The position numbers and the translations under genes are program-made. The notes below the pieces were generated by a model that was not told the origin of the DNA, made no database searches, and saw only the letters and a list, made by a program, of their open reading frames with translations. A stretch of 47,072 nucleotides of DNA from Nitrospirota bacterium. Lineage in GTDB: Bacteria; Nitrospirota; Nitrospiria; SBBL01; JAADHI01. The stretch covers positions 1 to 47,072 of the forward strand of contig JAJDBX010000037.1 of NCBI GenBank assembly GCA_029261135.1, in the 5' to 3' direction. Numbering within the stretch: the stretch's first letter is position 1; each line of letters opens with the position of its first letter. Shown in pieces: positions 41,464 through 47,072 of the stretch.

Positions 41464-41660
41464 AAGGAGGTGCGTCAAAAGAAAACACAATCAGCCTTTA
41501 AAACAGTCGTCAAAGCGCGATGTATTTAGGGAAGGCGGTGAAAGTCCGCCACTGCCCCGCAACTGTAATGGGAGACGAAGACTGCCTCATGCCACTGTTC
41601 TTTAAAGAATGGGAAGGCGCAGCCAGTAGGATGAACCCAAAGTCAGGAGACCGATGAATC
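41464..41660 (+). ncRNA. Cobalamin riboswitch 2
   Basis: GGTGCG (41469 on), AGGGAAGGCGGTGAAAGTCC, CCACTGCCCCGCAACTGTAA, then ATGCCACTGTT, GGGAAGGCGCAGCCAGTAGG, ATGAACCCAAAGTCAGGAGA follow the cobalamin riboswitch consensus closely. Ends are approximate. Unlike the first copy it is not followed by a U-tract terminator but by a hairpin at 41669-41699. Confidence 0.95.
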
Positions 41661-41668
41661 GCACACAC

Positions 41669-41699
41669 AGGGAAGCTCAGACTTAATCAGAGCTTCCCT
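41669..41699 (+). repeat. Hairpin derived from the MITE-like repeat family
   Basis: AGGGAAGCTC (41669-41678), an 11-nt loop AGACTTAATCA and GAGCTTCCCT (41690-41699). The segment GACTTAATCAGAGCTTCC matches the ends of the 160-bp element at 31779-31938. It sits right after the aptamer and 38 bases before the ATG, where an expression platform is expected. Confidence 0.75.
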
Positions 41700-41737
41700 A
41701 AAATCGCTTTAATTTTCGAGGGAAAAGGAGGAAGCAC

Positions 41738-42940
41738 ATGAACACCACCATTCAAAGTATCGTCTTTTCAGCACTTTTATTGAACAGTTCTTTGTCGGTC
41801 GCCTGGGCGAGTGGAACAGAAAAAGGACTCAGCGGCTACGACCCCAAAACACTGGCTTTTGTCACCAATCGGGATTCAAATGACATTGCCGTCATCGATA
41901 CCGAAGCCGATCGTGTCATTGCCCGAATCCCCTTGGGTGCAATGAGCAATGCCCACATGGCTCAGCCGACACATGATGGCAAAAAACTCCTGGTTTCCGC
42001 CACGGGACGCAATCAGTTTTTAGTCGTCGATCTCGCCACGCTTCAAATAGAGCATAACATCCAAACCGGCGCGGCCCCCGAACATTTTGGCCTCACGCCA
42101 GACAACAAATATGCCACCGTAGGCAACATGGGCGATTCCAGTGTCTCCCTCGTTGATTTGAATGCAGGAAAAGAGCTGCAACGTTTTGCCGGATTTCCTG
42201 AACCGCATGGTTTTAGTTTTTCCCCTCAAAATAAGAAGATTTACGTTTCCAGTTTTGGTGCACACGAAGTGCGCAGTTTTAATCTTCCGGCCCAAAAATG
42301 GGCTGTGCGGCATCCGATTGGCACAATCTATCGAGCGGCGATTCAAAAACCGAAACCGTATCAAAGTGTCTTAAAAGGCGTGGCGCACCCGACGCTTTCG
42401 ATGAATGGAAAATACATCTACGCCGCAGATGGTGATTCCGGGCAAGTGGGCATTATCGACACAAAAAATGACCGGCTGATCTCAACGATTAAAGTCGGGA
42501 AAGCCCCCTGGCGGGCTTATGCCTCTCCCGATGGACTTTGGATGCTGGTTTTAAATAACGGCGATCACAGTATTTCCGTCATCAGCACCGCAACACAAGA
42601 AGTCGTTGCGACCCTGAAAGGCGGCGCGGACATGAGCGGCGTGAACTTTGTTCAGGGCGGCAAAAAGGCTTATGTGGTGAGTCAGTCCGAGGGCGCAGTG
42701 TATGCCTTTGATTTGCGGACGTTCAAAAAAATCAATCGCCTGAAACTGGGTGAAAATCTGATTTTGGAAACCGCTGCCACCAGCGCGGACGGCAAAAAAG
42801 TCTATGTCGCCTCTTCAAGCGACGGCGCGGTCTACGTGATCAATGCGGCAAGCGATGGCGTGAAACGCATTGCCGACGTGGGGCGGTTTCCCTGGGGAAT
42901 TAGCATCCTCGGCGCGGCGAGCGCGAATTATTGTCACTGA
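41738..42940 (+). CDS. Exported YVTN-type beta-propeller protein under B12 riboswitch
   Basis: A 400-residue protein with a signal peptide (about 1-25, cleavage near AWA-S) and no lipobox. It has seven-fold YVTN/YncE-like repeats: LAFVTNRDSNDIAVIDTEAD, KLLVSATGRNQFLVVDLATL, YATVGNMGDSSVSLVDLNAG, IYVSSFGAHEVRSFNLPA, YIYAADGDSGQVGIIDTKND and more. It lacks the c-type heme motif of cytochrome cd1 relatives. Its own cobalamin riboswitch and neighbours point to periplasmic cobalamin or corrinoid binding, like the propeller lipoprotein at 36397 (inference). GGAGG precedes the ATG at 41738. Confidence 0.82.
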   Translation: MNTTIQSIVFSALLLNSSLSVAWASGTEKGLSGYDPKTLAFVTNRDSNDIAVIDTEADRVIARIPLGAMSNAHMAQPTHDGKKLLVSATGRNQFLVVDLATLQIEHNIQTGAAPEHFGLTPDNKYATVGNMGDSSVSLVDLNAGKELQRFAGFPEPHGFSFSPQNKKIYVSSFGAHEVRSFNLPAQKWAVRHPIGTIYRAAIQKPKPYQSVLKGVAHPTLSMNGKYIYAADGDSGQVGIIDTKNDRLISTIKVGKAPWRAYASPDGLWMLVLNNGDHSISVISTATQEVVATLKGGADMSGVNFVQGGKKAYVVSQSEGAVYAFDLRTFKKINRLKLGENLILETAATSADGKKVYVASSSDGAVYVINAASDGVKRIADVGRFPWGISILGAASANYCH

Positions 42941-42942
42941 AT

Positions 42943-42990
42943 GAGGCAAATCCCCCCTTACCCCACTTTGGCAAAGGGGGGATTTGCCTC
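42943..42990. repeat. Intergenic palindromic repeat, 15-bp arms
   Basis: GAGGCAAATCCCCCC (42943-42957) and its exact complement (42976-42990) with an 18-base loop. It shares the AATCCCCC...TTTGNCAA...GGGGG plan with 37547-37575, suggesting a genome-wide repeat. Confidence 0.8.
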
Positions 42991-43001
42991 CAAGGCATGC
43001 G

Positions 43002-44111
43002 GTGCAGGCAAAAAATTTCGATAAAAAGAACCTGCACAATGGTTGGACGACCGGCATCTGTGCGGCGGCTGCGGCAAAAGCAGCGGTAATTGCCTTGCGG
43101 ACACAGCAGAAACAAGACTCCGTTGAGGTCATGCTCCCGATGGGGAAAACGCAGGTTTTTGTGGTCGCGCAGTGTGAATTTTGCGACGTTTCCGCGACCT
43201 GCGTTGTGATTAAAGATGCAGGGGATGACCCGGATTGCACAGATGGTGCGCACTTAACCGCCACGGTTTCCTGGAATGATGAAGTCGGACAAATTGAATT
43301 GAAAGGCGGCGCAGGCGTGGCAACGGTCACTAAAATGGGTTTGGGATTGCAGGTCGGTCAATCTGCCATCAATCCCGTCCCCTTCAAAAACATCACAGAG
43401 ATGGTTCGGGAAGGGGCGGTTGATGGACTTGAAAACAGGGGGCTTCGGGTTGTGATCTCCGTTCCGGGTGGAGGAATCATGTCGGAACTGACCCAGAATG
43501 CCCGGCTCGGCCTCATGGGCGGTATTTCGATTTTGGGTACGAGCGGTATTGTCCGGCCCTATTCTTCTGCCGCCTTTAAGGTATCCATCGCACAAGGCAT
43601 GGATGTCGCGGTGGGCGAGGGGCTTTCAACCGTCGTGCTCACCACGGGCGGAAAGAGTGAAGATTATCTCATGAGACTGACGGGTCTTCCGCAATCGGCC
43701 TATGTGCAAATGGGCGATTTTGCGGGTTTTTCCCTTAAACGCGCCGCAAAAAGTGGGATTAAAAAGGTCATCATCGGCGGCATGCCCGGCAAGCTGAGTA
43801 AAATCGCGATGGGCAAAATGCAGACCCACGCCGCCGGCGGACAGGTGGATCTTGGGTTTTTGGCTGAAATCGGACGGGAAGCGGGCGCCTCCGCCGAAAT
43901 CATTCAAAGGATTGCTGAAGCCAATACCGCACGGCATGTGCAGGAAATTGTGGAACAACATCAGGTACAGGGTTTTTGGGACATCGTTGCCTTCAAGGTT
44001 TGCGAGGTCTCGCGAAGGCATGTGGGTGGGGCGATGACCTTGGCCTGTATGCTCGTTGATTTTGGAGGCGCGATCATTGGGCAAGCGGAAATCGGAGAGG
44101 AGCAGGATTGA
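43002..44111 (+). CDS. cbiD: Cobalt-precorrin-5B C1-methyltransferase CbiD
   Basis: About 369 residues. The family N-terminus NGWTTGICAAAAAKAAVIAL is present, then KDAGDDPDCTDGAHL, VPGGGIMSELTQNARLGLMG and GISILGTSGIVRPYSSAAFK, and GMPGKLSKIAMGKMQTHA. CbiD methylates C-1 during anaerobic ring contraction. GTG 43002 is chosen, with AAGG five bases upstream; TTG 42984 would start inside the intergenic repeat. Stop overlaps the cbiET start. Confidence 0.93.
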   Translation: MQAKNFDKKNLHNGWTTGICAAAAAKAAVIALRTQQKQDSVEVMLPMGKTQVFVVAQCEFCDVSATCVVIKDAGDDPDCTDGAHLTATVSWNDEVGQIELKGGAGVATVTKMGLGLQVGQSAINPVPFKNITEMVREGAVDGLENRGLRVVISVPGGGIMSELTQNARLGLMGGISILGTSGIVRPYSSAAFKVSIAQGMDVAVGEGLSTVVLTTGGKSEDYLMRLTGLPQSAYVQMGDFAGFSLKRAAKSGIKKVIIGGMPGKLSKIAMGKMQTHAAGGQVDLGFLAEIGREAGASAEIIQRIAEANTARHVQEIVEQHQVQGFWDIVAFKVCEVSRRHVGGAMTLACMLVDFGGAIIGQAEIGEEQD

Positions 44112-45331
44112 ATCAATTCGTTTACATCATCGGTATCGGCGACAAGGGCGCGGAGAGTTTAGGGCGCGAGGCGCTTCAAATCATCACGGCAGCGGAAGTC
44201 CTGCTCGGCGGGGAGCGCCATTTGGCCTGTTTTCCAGACCTGTCTTCAGAGAAATTCCCCATTCAAAACAACCTTAAAGCCATCACCGAAAAAATCGCGT
44301 CGGAGACGCGCCGTGTCGTGGTTCTGGCCTCGGGCGACCCCCTGTTTTATGGCATTGCAGGCTATCTTTTGAATAAAATCGGCGCAGAGCGCTTGAAGGT
44401 CATTCCCAGTACATCCTCCATGCAGCTCGCTTTTGCGCACGTGCTGACCTCTTGGCACGATGCACTTTTAGTGAGTTGTCATGCCAAGCCGCTTGCACCC
44501 GCCATTGAATCCATCCGCGAGGCCAAAAAGGTCGGGATTTTCACGGATCAAAACAACACGCCCGCGTTTATCGCAACACAGCTCGTCAAAGCGGGGATCT
44601 CTGATTTCAGGGCCTTTGTCTGCGAAAACCTGGGCGGAAAAGAAGAGCAAGTTATTGAAGCCGATCTGATTGATCTTCAAGACCGCAGCTTTGCGCCCTT
44701 AAATGTGCTCATTCTCATTAAACAAGTTCGGCCCGTCGCCCTGCCTGTACGTGAGTGGTCTTTTGGTATCCCGGATGATGCCTTCCATCAGCGTCAGCCG
44801 CTCAAAGGGCTCATCACCAAAAATGAAGTGCGGGTTATCAGTCTCAGTAAAATGCAGATTCATCCAGGCGATATCGTTTGGGACATCGGCGCGGGTTCAG
44901 GCTCCGTGTCAATTGAAGCGGCTCTGCTCGGTGCGAAGGTCTGGGCGATTGAAAAAAACCAGGGCGATTGCGACATCATTCGCAAAAACATCGTGCAATT
45001 TGGCATTCTCGAAAAAAAAGGGAAGATACAAGTCATCCACGGCAGGGCGCCGGAAGCCTTGGCCGACTTGCCCGCGCCCGATGCTGTTTTTATCGGCGGT
45101 TCCGGTGGAGAGATTTCAGAAATCGTGCAACTTTGCCAAACCCACCTTAAAAAAGGCGGGCGCTTGGTGATCAATCTCGCAACACTTGAAAACGTTGCGG
45201 CCCTGCAAAATATTCTGGGGCAAAGCAGCGCAGTCACGCTCGTACAGATTAACCGCAGCCGCCCGATTTTAAACCTCACCCGTTTTGAAGCACTCAACCC
45301 GGTATTCGTCATTTCATGGGAGAAAATATGA
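44108..45331 (+). CDS. cbiET: Fused CbiE-CbiT precorrin-6B/7 methyltransferase
   Basis: A 407-residue fusion. Residues 1-~200 are the CbiE tetrapyrrole methyltransferase (YIIGIGDKGAESLGREAL, ASGDPLFYGIAGYLL) for C-5; residues ~210-407 are CbiT (IHPGDIVWDIGAGSGSVSIE, VWAIEKN) for C-15 methylation and decarboxylation. Start is TTG 44108 with GGAGAGGAG upstream, overlapping cbiD by 4 bases. The fused form corresponds to CobL of the aerobic pathway but lies among anaerobic cbi genes. Confidence 0.94.
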   Translation: MNQFVYIIGIGDKGAESLGREALQIITAAEVLLGGERHLACFPDLSSEKFPIQNNLKAITEKIASETRRVVVLASGDPLFYGIAGYLLNKIGAERLKVIPSTSSMQLAFAHVLTSWHDALLVSCHAKPLAPAIESIREAKKVGIFTDQNNTPAFIATQLVKAGISDFRAFVCENLGGKEEQVIEADLIDLQDRSFAPLNVLILIKQVRPVALPVREWSFGIPDDAFHQRQPLKGLITKNEVRVISLSKMQIHPGDIVWDIGAGSGSVSIEAALLGAKVWAIEKNQGDCDIIRKNIVQFGILEKKGKIQVIHGRAPEALADLPAPDAVFIGGSGGEISEIVQLCQTHLKKGGRLVINLATLENVAALQNILGQSSAVTLVQINRSRPILNLTRFEALNPVFVISWEKI

Positions 45332-46401
45332 AAACAGCCACTATCGCCATCACCAAACACGGTGCAGCCATCGCTCGAAAACTGGGTGGAGACCGTTTCA
45401 TTAAAAACAAGTTCAGGCCCGAGGGCGAAGCCGATCAACAAGACCTCATCTATTTTGACGCCCCGATTAAAAGTCTCACGGCAGAGATTTGGCCGCGATA
45501 CAAGGCCCTGGTGTATGTCGTCTCGCTCGGGGCCGTGGTGCGTACAATCGCCCCGTTTTTAAAAGATAAACACGAAGACCCGGCGATTATTGTTGTGGAC
45601 GATAAAGCACAGTTTGTCATCAGCGTGCTTTCAGGGCATGTCGGCGGGGCGAATCAACTCACGCAAGAAATCTCAGATAGACTCTCCGCCACTGCGATTA
45701 TTACCACGGCGAGTGATGTGGGCCAAACCATCTCCGTGGATATTTTGGGGCGCGAGCTGGGTTGGACGACGGAAGGCGAGGCCTTCATCACAGCCGTGAG
45801 TGCCGCCGTTGTCAACGAAGAAGCGGTCGCCTTTGTGCAGGAAACGGGTGAACTTCAGTGGTGGAACAGGCAAAGCCCTCTGCCCAAAAATATCGTTGTT
45901 ACGACATTGGATGCACTCGAAAAAGACGCGGGTCATTTTTCAGCGCTGCTCTTTGTTACGGATCGCGTCATTGATATGACGCCGATTGAAAAAAGTGTTT
46001 TGTATCGACCCAAAAGCTTGGTTCTGGGCATCGGTTCCGACCGCGGGACTTCCCTTGAGCAGATCGAAAGTTTTGTGTTTTCCCAACTTACAGTGGCCCA
46101 CCTGTCTTTTAAAAGTGTGCGCAATGTCGCCACGGCCGAAGCCAAACGGGACGAACCCGGTCTGAATGCCTTTTGCGAAAAACATGGGCTCGCGCTTGTC
46201 TGTTATGCCAGCGAGACACTCAAAACCGTTCAGGCTCCCAATCCCTCGGCGATGGTGCTCAAACACCTTGGCACACCGGGTGTCTCGGAGCCTGCGGCCA
46301 TGTTGTCATCGGAAGGTACCTTAATCGTCCCCAAACAAAAAACGCAGGGTGTGACGCTCGCGGTCGCCCGAATTGATTTTGAACAAGGAGATGCGTCATG
46401 A
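45328..46401 (+). CDS. cbiG: Cobalt-precorrin-5A hydrolase CbiG
   Basis: A 357-residue enzyme opening the delta-lactone of cobalt-precorrin-5A. It has IAITKHGAAIARKL at the N-terminus, GAVVRTIAPFLKDKHEDPAI, LSGHVGGANQLTQEI and the C-terminal LVLGIGSDRGTSLEQIE with VGTPSV-like end KTQGVTLAVARI. CbiG marks the oxygen-independent route. ATG 45328 has GGGAG six bases before and overlaps the cbiET stop (ATGA). Confidence 0.94.
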   Translation: MKTATIAITKHGAAIARKLGGDRFIKNKFRPEGEADQQDLIYFDAPIKSLTAEIWPRYKALVYVVSLGAVVRTIAPFLKDKHEDPAIIVVDDKAQFVISVLSGHVGGANQLTQEISDRLSATAIITTASDVGQTISVDILGRELGWTTEGEAFITAVSAAVVNEEAVAFVQETGELQWWNRQSPLPKNIVVTTLDALEKDAGHFSALLFVTDRVIDMTPIEKSVLYRPKSLVLGIGSDRGTSLEQIESFVFSQLTVAHLSFKSVRNVATAEAKRDEPGLNAFCEKHGLALVCYASETLKTVQAPNPSAMVLKHLGTPGVSEPAAMLSSEGTLIVPKQKTQGVTLAVARIDFEQGDAS

Positions 46402-47072
46402 AAAAAGGAAAACTCTTTTTGGTCGGTTTTGGTCCCGGGAGCCAAGATCATCTGACGAAGCGGGCAAAAGAAGCCATTGCCGAAGCGGAAACAATTATCG
46501 GCTACACCACCTATATTCGACTCGTCAAACCGCTTTGCGAAGGGAAAGAAGTGATTTACACCGGCATGACCGAAGAGCTTGCCCGCGCTCGAAAAGCGGT
46601 GGACATGGCCTATGCCGGAAAAAAAGTCGCCCTGGTTTCTTCCGGGGATGTCGGGATTTACGGCATGGCAGGCCCTGCTTTTGAGTGTCTCAAAGAAAAG
46701 GGATGGAAGCGCGGTGGCGAGATTGACGTGGAAGTCGTGCCGGGGGTGACGGCAGGCAGTGCTTGCGCGAGCATCATGGGTGCTCCTCTGGGTCACGATT
46801 TTTGTAACATCAGTTTGTCTGACTTGCTCACCGATTGGAATGTCATCAAGCTCCGCTTAGAAGCTGCAGCCAAAGCCGATTTTGTGACCGTGCTGTACAA
46901 CCCTAAAAGTGGCCGACGAACCAAACAAATCATCGAAGCGCAGAAGATTTTTTTGCAATATCGAAAAAGTTCAACCCCGGTGGCCCTTGTGAAATCGGCC
47001 TATCGGGATTTAGAGCAAATCGTTCTAACGGATTTGGAGGACATGCTGGAGCACGAAATCGGCATGCTCACC
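46398..47072 (+). CDS. cbiH: Cobalt-factor III (precorrin-3B) C17-methyltransferase CbiH, clipped by window end
   Basis: The frame starting at ATG 46398 is open to the last base: 225 residues of a normally ~240-residue enzyme. LFLVGFGPGSQDHLTKRA, IIGYTTYIRLVKPL, VSSGDVGIYGMAGPAFE, VVPGVTAGSACASIMGAPLG and FVTVLYNPKSGRRTKQI are the SAM-binding and substrate blocks of CbiH/CobJ. It methylates C-17 and contracts the ring. The start overlaps the cbiG stop by 4 bases. Remaining steps (cbiL, cbiF, cbiJ) are not in the window and may follow. Confidence 0.95.
   Translation, partial: MKKGKLFLVGFGPGSQDHLTKRAKEAIAEAETIIGYTTYIRLVKPLCEGKEVIYTGMTEELARARKAVDMAYAGKKVALVSSGDVGIYGMAGPAFECLKEKGWKRGGEIDVEVVPGVTAGSACASIMGAPLGHDFCNISLSDLLTDWNVIKLRLEAAAKADFVTVLYNPKSGRRTKQIIEAQKIFLQYRKSSTPVALVKSAYRDLEQIVLTDLEDMLEHEIGMLT

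Noticed and set aside
41738-42940. Cytochrome cd1 or NirN-type heme d1 protein
   Set aside because: The propeller repeats are similar in style, but there is no CXXCH motif and the setting is cobalamin, not denitrification.
46373-46684. A separate small gene spanning the cbiG/cbiH junction
   Set aside because: It is an out-of-frame shadow. The true gene is cbiH from 46398, open to the window end with full family motifs.
1-47072. CRISPR arrays, tRNA or rRNA genes, exosortase or PEP-CTERM genes
   Set aside because: No regularly spaced repeats, no cloverleaf-like segments and no PEP-CTERM tail or exosortase sequence were seen, although sigma-54-linked exopolysaccharide loci in some bacteria carry the latter.

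Overview
The window looks like a chromosomal segment of a free-living Gram-negative bacterium. It carries a TonB-dependent receptor, an AlgE-like outer-membrane barrel, lipoproteins, a sigma-54 activator, a BolA/monothiol-glutaredoxin pair and an anaerobic cobalamin pathway. A Nitrospirota-like or proteobacterial host would fit, but the sequence alone does not decide. No rRNA, tRNA or CRISPR was seen. All genes are on the plus strand except a clipped IS3-type orfA at the left edge, an IS6-type relic and the bolA-grx pair.

Region 1 (1-7.2 kb) is a regulatory module: a membrane histidine kinase, an NtrC-type sigma-54 activator and a lone receiver protein. Next comes a 0.5 kb spacer with two tandem 19-bp palindromic units (candidate activator sites) and a near-consensus -24/-12 promoter. 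The promoter drives a DUF6502-like gene and a DUF5666-like lipoprotein gene. These two genes were once joined by a TAATG overlap and are now split by an 830-bp IS5-family element inserted at CTAG.

Region 2 (7.2-30.9 kb) is a long co-directional glycan cluster. It encodes three MurG-like glycosyltransferases (one fused to a deacetylase), three GT4-type or GT4-like enzymes, a CgeB-like glycosyltransferase and a separate NodB-type deacetylase. It also has two cytoplasmic heparinase II/III-like proteins, four proteins with aminoglycoside-phosphotransferase-fold kinase domains (one fused to an HxGH nucleotidyltransferase), a fused ABC exporter and an AlgE-like porin. No Wzx/Wzy/Wza, initiating phosphoglycosyltransferase or synthase is present. 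I infer a poorly described exopolysaccharide or glycolipid system whose sugars or substituents are activated by dedicated kinases and exported by an MsbA-like ABC protein and an outer-membrane barrel. It may be under control of the sigma-54 module.

Region 3 (30.9-34 kb) is a 1.1 kb gene-poor strip with an internally deleted IS6-type element and a 160-bp MITE-like repeat. It is followed by grx and bolA (minus strand) and an MFS transporter.

Region 4 (34-47 kb) is a cobalamin regulon. A cobalamin riboswitch with a terminator precedes a BtuB-like receptor and a beta-propeller lipoprotein reminiscent of the BtuB-BtuG pair of Bacteroides. Then come cbiB, cbiA, cbiX, cbiC and a ferredoxin-like gene. 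A second cobalamin riboswitch precedes a second beta-propeller protein, followed by cbiD, cbiET, cbiG and a cbiH clipped by the window end. Most cbi genes overlap by a few bases, so they are probably translationally coupled.
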